DNA from: Camillea tinctor
Lineage: Eukaryota > Ascomycota > Sordariomycetes > Xylariales > Xylariaceae
Direction of reading: 5' to 3'
DNA length: 64,000 nt
NCBI GenBank assembly: GCA_022578605.1
Contig: MU394087.1
Span: 1-64,000 of the forward strand
This document shows, in pieces, positions 46,741 to 58,350 of this stretch. Positions within the stretch are counted from its first letter, which is position 1. Each line of letters begins with the position of its first letter. Under the pieces are notes generated by a model. It ran no database searches, had not been told where the DNA came from, and saw nothing but the letters and a program-made list of their open reading frames with translations. A program made the position numbers and the translations under genes.

Positions 46741-49700
46741 ATGGAAGAATTCCTCCACAAAGCTGGGAGTGCCTTTAAGGATGTCCTCGAGGGACTAGGA
46801 GGAGATAAAGAAGAAGATCATGAACAACAGCAACAGCAACAGCAACAACAATATCATCAGGAAGACCGTCCCCATGGAGGCAATGCCCAGGGCGATCACC
46901 CTTTTGAGACTGTGAATACCAACCATCGTTTCCAATCCTTTGCCCCCCAGACTACCGGTGGTGCGAAGTGGTACGTCGATGGCGCATCCTACTTCCATGC
47001 CGTGTCTTTAGCCCTTGAAGAGGCCCGTGAGAGTGTCTACATTCTTGATTGGTGGCTGAGCCCGGAGCTCTACCTTCGCCGACCTCCTGCCCGCAATGAG
47101 CAGTACCGCCTTGACAACATGTTGCGAGCTGCTGCTGAGAGGGGTGTTGAGGTCCGCGTTATTGTCTACAAAGAGGTTAAGCAGGCCTTATCCTGTAAGC
47201 TGAGCCATCTCTTAAATCCCTCCAATACATCCTATGCCTAGGACTAGGAAAAGTTGTATAAGTGGGAGCTATGCTAACCTGTCAAATTTAAATAGGTGAC
47301 TCTGCTGTGAGTTATTGGCCATTTCTCCTAGAAATCCTGTCTCGCCCTCCTCCCTTCCTCCGCTAACCCTTCGGTATAGCATTCTAAGCATGCCCTGGAG
47401 GCGCTGCACCCCAATATCAAGGTGTTTAGACACCCCGATCATTTGCCCACGGATAGACCCAGACTCGAGCAGGCCTTCGAAGGCCTATCTCTTGACAGCC
47501 TCAGGATGAATGCATTTAGTCTCTCCAAGGTCTCAGGAGATGCCCTGAAGGAGCTGTACGGTTCCTTCGGCGATACTGTCCTTTACTGGGCTCACCACGA
47601 GAAGCTATGTGTCGTTGACCGCCGCATCGCTTTCATGGGTGGTCTCGATTTGTGTATGTTTGGGATACTCCCCTCTGAGAGACCGCTGCTAATCCGAAAA
47701 TAGGCTTCGGAAGATGGGACACGAACAGTAGGTTATCCTGATATCTTGGTGCCCCCTGTATGAAGACTTACCCGAAAACTCCAGCCCACCCTATTGCCGA
47801 CGTACACCCTGGAAACATAGATGCTATTGTTTTCCCAGGTCAAGATTTCAACAATGCTCGAATCCTTGACTTTGAAGGTGTCGATAACTGGGACCACAAT
47901 AAGTGTAAGTGTCTATCAATGGCAAGCTGCCAAATTCCCTCGATTCTGACATAAACGACAGTGGATCGCACGAAGAACGCGAGGATGGGATGGTCTGATG
48001 TTGCATTATCTCTGAACGGCCCTATTGTCAGCAGCCTGGTTGAGCATTTCAAGGACCGATGGTGCGTTGAGAATTCTTATCCCGTTCGTATTCCCTGGCT
48101 AATATCTCCCAAGGAACTTCATCTTCCAAGATAAGTATACCAAGAAGGACCAAGGCAAGTACCAGGCCATAGCTGGTAGCAGGGGCATCGAGCAGCAATA
48201 CCAGCAGCCGGAATATGAGCAGCCACATGAGGAACGACATCATCATCACTTCGGTGGCCTGCGGGACCGCTTTGATGAAGGTTTTAGAAGATTCGTGGGT
48301 GATGGCGGCGAAGGATATAACGACGGACGACGAGACAGGGGAGACTATGGACAGGATGAGTACGGATCCGGACGCTCTGGAGGGTCTGGAAACGTTAACA
48401 TCCAGCTATGCCGAAGGTATGAATGCATGATCCCAACTAAAATTAGAAATTGGCAACTAATTGATTTCAGTGCTTGCGAATGGTCTAGCGGTCACCCGAC
48501 TGAGCATTCTATTGCTAACGCATACGTCAATGCTATTGAGAGCGCGGAGCATTTCATTTACATCGAGAATCAGGTCAGTCGTGGCCGGCGTATCCCCCTC
48601 CCTGCAGTTTACAGTCTCTAACTTGTATTTATTAGTTCTTTATCACCGCTACCGGTGACGAGCAGAAGCCTGTGAAGAACAAGATTGGTGCTAGTATTGT
48701 GTCACGTATTGTTCGTGCGCACCACAACGGCGAGAACTTCCGCGTTATCGTCGTGATTCCCGCTGTTCCCGCCTTCCCCGGTGATTTGCACTCCGAAGGG
48801 GCTCTCGGCACGCGAGCTATCATGGAATTCCAATACTTCAGCATCAACCGCGGTGGGCACAGTATTATTGAGCGTCTGAAAGAGGAAGGTGTAGACGACT
48901 GGCGTCGTTACATCAGATTCTTCAACCTGCGCACCTACGACCGTCTCAACATTTCCTCCACCATGGGAGAAGTGGAGCGGGAGAGTGGTGTCCGGTATGA
49001 GGGTGCTCGCCGGCAGTATGAGGACATGGCCAACCGCGAAGATGAGGGAGGTTATGGCTATAGAAATGAAAACAGAGGCGGCGATGGGGATGAATATGGA
49101 AACCGATATGAGGACCAGAACAGGGACCAATACGATCGTTACCAGGCCGCAGCTTCCAACGTCCAAGATCGAACCTTGGATACGGTCAGTGCCTGTTACA
49201 TGGAAGGGGGACCAGATCTCCGCGATGTTCCTTGGTATGGCAGCCCGGAGGCAGAGATGGATGCCTTCGTGTCGGAAGAGCTTTACGTGCACACCAAGGT
49301 CCTCATTGCGGATGACAAGCTTGTCATCTGTGGGTCGGCAAACCTGAACGACCGCTCGCAACTTGGTACGCACGACTCTGAGATTGCCGTCGTGATCGAA
49401 GACCCGGAGCCTGTCGAGACCACCATGGACGGACGACCGTTCACAGCCTCACGCTTCGCAACCTCGTTGCGACGCCAGATCTACCGCAAGCATCTGGGCC
49501 TCATCCCAGACCAGCTCTGGGACCGCCCGACGGCCAATTGGACACCTGTCGATCGCGATCCGCAAGAGTACGACTGGGGCTCCGAGTCGGACCGGCTGGT
49601 CGAGGACCCGGTCAGCGAGGACTTCTGGCGCTTGTGGGCGGATCGCGCACGGACAAACACCGAAATCTTCACCAAGGTATTCCACCCGGTGCCGAACGAC

Positions 49701-49991
49701 TGTGTGCGTACGTGGGAGCAGTACGAGGACTTCTTCAGCCGTCACTTCATCATCCCCACGGGCGACGAGAAAGAAGATGCCAAGGCTCAGGAGGACCGCG
49801 GCAACAAGGTCGACTACGGACACGTGGTGCGCGAGGAATTCGACCAGGGTGGCGTCGCCGAGGTCAAGGACTGGCTGTCACGTGTAAAGGGAACCCTCGT
49901 CGAGATGCCGCTCGATTTCCTAGCTGATGTGAAGGATATCGCTAAAGAAGGACTGACGCTGAATACTTTCACCGATGAGATCTACACTTGA
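46741..49991 (+). CDS. Phospholipase D (two HKD motifs)
   Basis: I assembled nine exons: 46741-47194, 47296-47306, 47380-47653, 47704-47727, 47785-47904, 47962-48061, 48114-48416, 48471-48573 and 48636-49991, 914 aa. Every junction is GT-AG and restores known PLD sequence. HKD motif 1 is HHEKLCVVD (His228, Lys230, Asp235). Motif 2 is HTKVLIADD (His682, Lys684, Asp689), followed by GSANLNDRS. ENQFFIT and GRWDTN are also conserved. There is no PX or PH domain, so it is the short fungal type rather than Spo14. It hydrolyses phosphatidylcholine-type lipids to phosphatidic acid. Exons 2 (11 nt) and 4 (24 nt) are microexons. A Gln-rich run (about 29-37) and a His/Arg/Gly-rich linker in exon 7 are low-complexity insertions, as is a Tyr/Gly/Asp-rich stretch at about 600-635. 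Confidence 0.92.
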
Positions 49992-51311
49992 GAAAATGAT
50001 AGATAGGATATCTTACGTCTCCTCCTCTTTTTTTTAATATTAGAGACCTAGTTTGGTTCGCGAGCGAGCTTTGCGTAGATCTCTGTAGATGAAAAAAAGA
50101 AAACTCTATAGCAAGAATTAAATTTGAATATTACTCCCTCCCCCTTTTTTCTTCTTCTGATCTGGGTACAAAGTAAATGCGGGGAAATAGAGAAGTAGTG
50201 TAACCTATATATTCCCATCATGCATGGCGCTTACTTTCTACCAGTGTGAATAACACGCTTTCCCCTCTCGTTTTCTTCCGCAGTAGGCGACAAACCAAGG
50301 GAACAGGAGGCTGTATATATAAAGGTAATCATGGACAGCCACGAGTAGACACGATGGCCCCACTACCAGGATGGAGTAGTGAAGTAAGTAACCTATCGTG
50401 AATAGTCTGGCACCATGAGGTTATCGATGTAATCAACCTTCTTCTAGGTTAACTAACTAACTTACACAGCTTCATCTATCTATTTCCACTCGCCTAGTAG
50501 CGTGTACCTACCTCCTAAGCTTGCGGAGTGCATAGCAGCTAGATTTAGCCGGTTTTTCTTTTCTAGGGAAGATTAGGTGGTGGAGGAGGGTTTATACAAT
50601 ACTGTCCAACTAACCTACATATGTTCCACTCATTATCATAACCTCTCCTTTTCTTTTCTTCCCCCGTTTATCGGGGCACCTCTTATCCCTTGTATCCCTT
50701 ATATCCATCCACACACACTCACACACACTCACCATCGAGAAAAGAAAAAAGAAAAGAAAAAAGAACTTATACTTAAGAGACTTATTTCATAATTTCCATT
50801 GCTAAACCAAATACATTCATAAAAAAATAATTTCCATACCCCTCCCCTTTCCCCTCCCGCTTAACCATCTTCCCTCTTCCCCCTTATTCCCAAGTCATTT
50901 CTCAAAGGAGAGAAAAAAAAAGATCTTAAACCTAATCTAGTTACAAACCAACATGTGTATTTGTAGCGCTCCCCTTTTTTCGTCTTTTCTAATATTCCGC
51001 CCCCCTTCATCTCTCTGAAAAAAGGGGGGAGGTAAAAACGCCTGTTTAGAAAATATGCAAGGGCTTTTCCTTTTTTTTTCCTCGGCTATTATCCATTTTG
51101 GGTCTAATGGGGTAGACAGACAAAAGCAGTGGTATGAGGAGGAGGCTAGTAATATACAAAAAGAGGACTTGCTGCTGGGAGTATCATATTCTAAGAACAC
51201 TCCCCAAGAGCCCTATTCTTCTCCTCAAAAAGACAATGCCCAGTATCAATATTCTTCCTGGAAACTCCTCGTGATGATAATTTCCCGGTCCGTTCATTAT
51301 GTGACACTCTT
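49992..51311. other. Intergenic between convergent genes, no gene seen
   Basis: 1.3 kb carrying both 3' regions, with T-rich and A-rich tracts, CA repeats near 50711, and a polypurine stretch near 50741. No coding-like frame. Confidence 0.55.
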
Positions 51312-53583
51312 TTAGTCTTTCTTTCCATTAGCGGTGTTTCCAAGCAGACCTTCCTTGATCTCCTTGATCGGGAGGTTCTCGTCAAGTCTGAAGTGACTTC
51401 GGTTTCTCCGATGACGTCCCCGGAACCAAGATGCGCAACCCAGAGCAAGCCCCGCAACACATCCAAATGATAGGTACGGGTGCTCAGTGAAGGTGACACG
51501 GATGTCGAAGAAAATCTTCTCAAAGCTCGAAATTGTGAGCTTGGGCTTGATGATAGGTGGCGTGGAGGTGACCTTGGAGATGGTCTCAAGGATGGATACG
51601 CGCGAAGGAACAATGTAGTTTCCGGTAATCGTGGTATCCCAGTACCGTCGGTTCTAGGTAATGATTAGTCAACGTCAAATAAATAGATTCGGTGGCAACT
51701 CACATCTTCATCATTGATGATAACTCGTTCGCCGTCCTTGATATCGATACCATAGGTGGTGCGGATCCACCTCTGCCAGAAAACACCATCGACCCAGGCA
51801 AAGGCTACCTCTTTGCGGTCAGACCGATCCATGCTGATGCGAATGCTCTTGGCTGCCCGCAAAGCCCGCTGATCATTGCGATCCTCTGCCTCTTCAAGAC
51901 GCAGTTGCTTGGCATCTCGGAGGTTTTGTCTCTCGAGCTGGAACAGTTGGATTTGCTTGTCCATCCACTCGTTGGCAGCACTCTTCATTTCACGCTTAGC
52001 ACTGATGAATGATTCCTGGTCCTCCCGGTTGAGGATACCGAGAACCACAATCTTTCCATCCATGATCTCGCGAGCATTGGAAGCGGTAAGTTCAGGAACG
52101 ATGGGGAGCCAGACCGACTTCATCCATGACAGAACCATATGGGTGTCACGCATCTCCTTGGGTGTCAAAGGCGTGTAGTAAGTAGGTCGTCCTTCGCGCG
52201 AGACCAATAGTCTTGGCCAGGTCGTGATCTTGAATCGCTCATAAAGTTCGGGGTCGCGTGTCTTGACGAGCTTGGCGTGTCCAATCAGACTGAGCGGAAG
52301 TCTCTCGAGGGCCATAAAATCTTCGCTCGTGGTGGCATGGTCGTAGAAGTAGACAAAGATGACATCCTCCTTTTTCTCGAGTTCAGTGAAGGAAGCAGCA
52401 TCGACATCCTGCACACCGGTGCAAATATCCATAGCCTTCTCGGCATACTGGAGGAAGTCACCCAGACCACGTAGACCATCGTACTCGACACGCTCGCCAC
52501 CTCGGAAGAAGAGAATGGTAGGATAGCCTCGTAGACGAACGTCCTTACAGAGCCTAGATTCTACGTCACAGTTCACCTCACCCACGTTGAGTCTGCCCTT
52601 CATTTCCTTGGCAAGCTGCTGCCAGTTAGAGGCCATAGCTTGGCAATGATGACACCAAGGCGCATAAAATTTGATGAACCACGGCTCCTGGGTCATGGTG
52701 ACCAAACTCTGGAAAGTTTCGGCCGTGAGGGAAACAGACATGCCTTGTGGGTTAGGAGTAGAAGTAGGCTTGGCGGGTTTGGCCTTTTCGACGGCATTGC
52801 CCATTTCATAGGGCCAGGTCTTAGTAGTGGCAGTCTTGTCATCTCCCTTGGCCTTGGCAGGCTTCTCGTCATCGGCGGGCTTGTCGACTTTAGCGGGCTT
52901 TGCATTTTTCCCGATGGGCTTCTCGGCAGTCTTATCGTCGTCGGTAGATGCGCCGGGGAGGGAGGTTGCGCCGGGCTCGGGCAGAGTAAGCTCTTGGGGT
53001 CTGGTACCGGGTTTGAACTTTTCCAGCTCTTTCTCGATCATGTCTGACACGGTGGACATGCCCTTTGCGCCGGTGACCTTATCGACAACCTCTCCATTCT
53101 TGTAGAGGACGGTCTGGGGATACGAGCGGACCTCGTGCTTGTTGCAGGCATCACCAAAGGCAACACAGTTAAATGTGGCAAATCGAATGTCGTAGGCATC
53201 TTCGAAAGACGTGGTAGAGGTAGGGGCATCAGGGTCGGCAGGGCCTTTGGAGGTGTAGTAGAACTCGTACAGGGTCTGGTAGGTGGGTGCGAAGTCTAAA
53301 CAGTGAGGACAATAAGGGCTTTGAAGCAGCAGCAGTGGTTAGTTTTTGCTATTATCTTTTAGTTCTGTCTCATGCCTCACCTGAAGTATTTAACCACCAT
53401 GTACTTGTTTGATGCCAACTCCTTGTCCCAGTTGTCTGGCGTCAACTCGAGTAACGGAGGAACCTTCTTTCCATTGAAGTAAGTGTTTTCTTTATCCTGG
53501 ATATCATCTGCACCCGGGCCAACAGCTTGAGCAGTCCCCAGAGCGGCTGCACCGAGCCACAAGACCAGTGATCTCAACCGCAT
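51312..53583 (-). CDS. Eps1-like ER thioredoxin-domain (PDI-family) membrane protein
   Basis: Three exons, 53583-53381, 53318-51704 and 51653-51312, with introns of 62 and 50 bp, give 719 aa. A signal peptide (MRLRSLVLWLGAAALGTAQA) precedes a first thioredoxin fold with active site CPHC (71-74), split from the first exon. A Lys/Pro/Asp-rich linker (about 175-260) follows. A second thioredoxin fold has CHHC (290-293) in FYAPWCHHCQAMA. More thioredoxin-like sequence and a charged helical region follow, then one membrane segment near 664-682 and a basic cytosolic tail. This matches yeast Eps1 and fungal relatives: ER membrane PDI-like proteins involved in quality control of membrane proteins. 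The tail ends NGKKD. Catalytic pairs are intact. Confidence 0.88.
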
Positions 53584-55715
53584 GGCTACGGTATGTGTCG
53601 TGTGCGTCGCAGGTAATTAACGAACGTTGGTAGGAACAGGATGGGAAGATGCTCAGAGGAGGGGAGAAGAGCAAGATATGGGGATATGGGGTATAGGGTA
53701 TAGATAGATAGATAGATGAAAATAGGTGGGTTTAATGGGAAGCCAGAAGTGGGCGGTGGATGTGGGCTGCAATGTAGCAGTATTGGATGGAGTATTGGAA
53801 TGGAGGTGTTGATTTCGCAGATCGACACGGCGCAGTGGATGAAGAATCGTCTCTTTTTTTCTTCCTTCTCTCTTCTTACCCTGATCTGATAGCGAGAGAA
53901 AAGGGGGCCAAGGATGATTGTCGCGTCACCGGCCGCAGCGCATCGAAATATTAATTAACAAGCACCAAGCCAGAATTTATCTTAATGAAAAAAAAAAGTA
54001 AAGAAAAGAGAAAAAAAAAGAAGACTTCAAAGAGTCATTACTCGTTGTCGTCGCTTGTGGTCTAAATCACCATGTGAGAATGAAAAATGTTGATGGGGGA
54101 AAGAAATAATACGAAGAATTGGAATTGGAATTGAGATTGAAATCGAAATCATGAAACAATAGGTCAGGTCTAGGTCAGGTCAAGTCAATAGGTTTATTCA
54201 TGATTAGGTTATCTGTCTGTTGTACTACGCACTATAATACGCTATAAGCAAAAAGAGGACAGCAGTAACTTTAAGTTACTGCCAGAAAAAGAGAAAAAGA
54301 GAAAAAAAAAAGATACAAAGGAGGCACGGAGGTTGGTTACAGGCTACCGTAAATCTACCTAGTGCAAAGTTTACCGTAAGCTTTTAGTCCGTGCCAGACT
54401 CTGATAAACCAATCATAAGTCAGAGCTGACCAAGACCCATAATACAAATGTGAGTAAACTGGCCTGGCACTTTGGTCTGGCCTGAGCTTAGCAGGGGACC
54501 TGGATGCAGGTATGTGCTATTATTGATGCATCTTTGAGAAGATGTAACCTTGAATTTGCTGGATAACATTACGGACATATCTTGAATTGATATCAGACTG
54601 CATGCAGTGCGGAATCCTGTTACATATTGTAAAAGCTTACTACTGGAAGCGGTACCTATTATCCTAACTAACCTGAGCCTGAGCTTAACTACCTAGGTTA
54701 GGTAGATTAGGAGGTTTGGTATAACCACCCCCTTGTCCGTTCGTATTTCTTGTATCTTCCTGCCTCCTAGCCTTACTTGATTTAGATGCTAAGCTGCTCG
54801 GGTTTTATAATACCAGACTTATCAGAGATGTAGGAGGTATACGTTTGAGAAAAATGTGTTTAAAATTGAAAACGGAGATAGATATAAATCTATAGTGATC
54901 TAACAAGGCCCTTCACACTAAACTTCTTCCCTATGTAGATACAATACATATAATATCCACTCTTCTGCATCTATTTTTAACGGACATTTTTATCGGGTAT
55001 TAGCCCCCCTACTTGATATAGAAATGCTGTAGTGGCAAAGCAGTTAATTTGCCAGTGATTATTGATTATGTAGGTAAAGTATCTAGATACTTACTAGTTA
55101 AAACGTATTGGTTAACTTAATCCAAGTTCCTGCATTGTTTTTATACCAACTCTTCGACACTTACACAGGAATTGATACACAACATATAACATACTGTACG
55201 TATATACGCAGTATCTGTACAACTTGGAGGAACCTAACCTTATGTAAGTAGCGTAAGTGTCAAGTGTGTAGCAGCCTTCTCGACCAATCAGCTCCACCAT
55301 CTTCAGCAATTTCTTGGCCTGAGCTTTCCCTGCCGATCATTAGCTTAGGTACCAGCCAGTTGAAGGACTGTCTAGTTACGTATGACCTGCATGGAAAGCA
55401 CATACTGCATACCTACACCTTACACCTACCTATCTCACCCAACTACACACCTATCACCACCCGCCTATCATCTATCTCCCTCCATTATATAACCAACAAC
55501 AACTTAAACTCCCTTTTTTCCCAACGAACAAGACGAACAACACCAAACCCGAACACGAACCCGCACCCCAAATCCTTTCTTTCGCCCAAAGGAAATATTA
55601 GGTTCTTAAACCTTGTCTGTCTCCCCGCTAAGGAGAAAGGAGGCCCGAAACACCTTAACTGAGAGAACCATCCGTCACAAGCACATCGCACCTTGTGCTA
55701 ACCCCCGCCACAAGC
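53584..55715. promoter_or_regulatory. Divergent promoter region, Eps1-like / END3
   Basis: 2.1 kb without a gene. It contains a TAGA tetramer repeat at about 53700-53717, A-rich runs near 53989 and 54307, an ACCTAGGT palindrome (54691-54698), and a CT-rich leader before END3 (about 55410-55490). Confidence 0.45.
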
Positions 55716-57088
55716 ATGGCACCGCGCATCGAAGCCAAAGAGATCGAGACGTACTGGAATATCTTCTCGACTCGGACCAATGGCGGCAAGTTCCTGACTG
55801 GCGAGCAAGCCGCGCCCCTGCTGAAGAACAGCGGCCTGCGCGATGATCAGCTCGAGCGCGTGTGGGATGTTGCCGACGTCGACAACGATGGCAACCTAGA
55901 TTTCGAGGAGTTCTGTGTCGCCATGCGCATCATCTTCGACATAGTAAACGGGGTGAGCTTTCTACAGGGTCGTCTATTTCTTCTTGCTTCGTACCAGGTT
56001 TCCCTCTAATACAGGTCTCCCTTCTTCCTCTTTTGGTCGTAATAGGAATATGCCGATGTGCCCTCAACGTTACCCGACTGGCTTGTCCCCGAGTCGAAAG
56101 CCCACCTCGTGCAGGCGAACCGTGCCTTGACGGGCAAACAAGTGCAGTTTGAGCAGGTGGACGACGACTCGGACACTCCGGGGCTGAAGGACGGCTTCGA
56201 CTGGTACATGAACCCGCAAGACAAGGCGAAATACGAATCGATATATCAGGAAAACCGAAACATGCGTGGCGAAGTATACTGTGAGTTCTTTGGCCTACCT
56301 ATCTACTACCAACCTCGACCGTCTCTGGCCCGTTAACTAACCTACTTCTCTACTCCCTAGTCAACGCCCTCGAAGACCTGTACGAATCGCTCGACGTGCC
56401 CGACACCGACATCCGATCGGCGTGGAACCTGGTCAACCCCTCCGCCTCGTCCTCGATCAACAAGGACGCGTGCCTCGCGTTCCTGCACATCCTCAACAAC
56501 CGGCACGAGGGGTTCCGGATCCCGCGGACGGTACCCGCCTCCCTGCGCGCCTCCTTCGAGCGCAACCAGATCGACTACCAAGTGGACAGCGAGCGCAACG
56601 CCGCCGCCGCATCGCGGTGGGCCGCCAAAGCCGACGAGAGCACCGCCACCGGGCGCAAGGCCAAGTTCGGGGACCAGTACCTGACGCGGCTAGGGCGGGG
56701 CGGGTTCAAAGCGCAGGGCACCGACTTCAGCACGGCCAAGACGGACGACTGGGAGGAAGTGCGGCTGAAGAAGCAGCTGGCCGACCTGGAGGCCAAGATG
56801 GAGAAGCTGGAGGCCGACGCGAACCGCCGCAGTGGGGGAAAGCGCGATTCCAAGCCCGCCCTCGTCAAGCGCGAGCTCGAGCAGCTGCTCGACTACAAGC
56901 GCAAGGAGCTGCGCGAGCTCGAGGAGGGCGGCGGCAAGTCCAAGACCGGCGCCGGCCTGCGCGGCGTGTCCGACGACCTCCAGACCATCAAGGAGCAGGT
57001 CGACGGCCTGGAGGCGCACCTCAGCTCCCGCATGCAGGTCCTCGACCAGCTGAGGAGGGAGATCGACGACGAGAAGGCGGGGAGGTAG
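55716..57088 (+). CDS. END3: End3, EH-domain endocytosis protein
   Basis: Three exons, 55716-55952, 56046-56280 and 56361-57088, with introns of 93 and 80 bp, give 399 aa. The N-terminal EH domain contains a canonical EF-hand loop, [12 protein letters not shown] (54-65). A second EH-like region follows (about 155-230), with [14 protein letters not shown]. The C-terminal third is a charged coiled coil (about 285-399). End3 forms the Pan1-End3-Sla1 coat complex at cortical actin patches and is needed for clathrin endocytosis and actin organisation. Length matches other ascomycete End3 proteins. The third exon is very GC-rich, which produces several long spurious frames on other strands. The ATG (GCATGG context) is the only plausible start. 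Confidence 0.93.
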
Positions 57089-58350
57089 GAGAGAAAAGGA
57101 GGGGTGGATGAGAGGAAAGAGTGAAACAATAGTCAAAAAAGAGAGAAAAAGGGGGAAATGGAAAGAGGGGAAAAAGCTTGGAAACTTTCGAATACGTGTA
57201 AAGCCACCCTCCCTGGTTACATATACTTTTAAGGGGTTGCGAGTTTGGTTATTCCCCCCTATCTATTTATCTATCTATCTATCTTTCTGTGTCTGTGTGA
57301 GTTGGTAGGTAGAGGGAGGGGGGTAGGAGAAGGAAAGGAAAAGGGAGGGGGTTAGCGGAGATAGGATGAATATAGTAGGGGGTAAGGTGAGGTTAGGTTA
57401 GGGACGTAATTCTAGTTGCGTGACTTGAATGTTACTTGTGTGGTAATTATAAGCGGGTTTTTTTATTTTGACACTTCAAAATACCTTATCTACCTTGCCT
57501 ACTTATTATGTTATTTTTTCTGCGTTGATATCAATAAATAGGAAGGATGTTTAACCTGGCGTGTTTTGTATGCTCCTCGTTTGGTTTTGGTATTGGTGCG
57601 ACTGAGAAGGCGGGTTGGACTGCACTGAGATTGGGAAGGTAGGAGATGGCTGTGGTGCTGGGTGTTTATGTGGTCGTTGATAGATATAAGAGAAAAGGGG
57701 GAGGGAGAGGATGGGATATCTTAAAGGAGGACATATTCAGAAAGACATTCTCGATAGTTAAAAAAAGGACACAATCGGACAATACAAATATTCCAAAAAA
57801 AAAAAAAAAGAAAAAAAAGAAAAAGGGCAGGAAAAAGAGCAGCTACACCCATTCATAGTAGAAGCGATGCTATAATCACTAATCACCAGACATCAAGTCA
57901 CATAGACAAACACACATTTCATAAATTTCTCAGATTAATTAAACAGAGCTCAAGACGGAGTGAGAGTTCGGAGATCTGTTCCCAGTCCCCCAATCCAACC
58001 AAGCTGCTCGTTATATTACTTAGGAATGCCCAAAAAAAAAAGAGTTTCTGTCGTGGTATCTCAGGGGTATTATCGATCTCCGTCATCCTCTCCCTTTAAA
58101 ATTATTCCCTCCTCTTTCTCTCCCGCATCTGACGCAACTAAGCAAAACCCGCCAACTGACCGCGCGCACTCATGCTCATAGCAGAAACCCACCCTCTCCT
58201 TGAAATCCGCCACCGCCTCTCAACATAGAATCATGCTCCCGTGCAAACCCGCATCCGCATCCAGCCCGCCCTCAACAGCCTGGTGCCCACAACCCTAGCC
58301 CGTGCCGGGAAAGGGGGTGAGGGAGGGGAGTAACAGATAAGGGGGGGGAT
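57089..58350. other. Intergenic between convergent genes, no gene seen
   Basis: Purine-rich and T-rich tracts, a TCTA repeat at about 57262-57285, a long A/G run at about 57795-57825, and G-runs at about 58313-58348 beside the AIF-like stop codon. These probably include both 3' regions. Confidence 0.55.

Noticed and set aside
56422..57111. 229-codon frame overlapping END3 in another phase
   Set aside because: It is a +2 shadow of the END3 third exon, rich in Arg, Ala, Pro and Gly.
57391..57403. TTAGG-type telomere-like repeat (also near 648-660)
   Set aside because: Only two imperfect units at each site; too short for an interstitial telomere tract.
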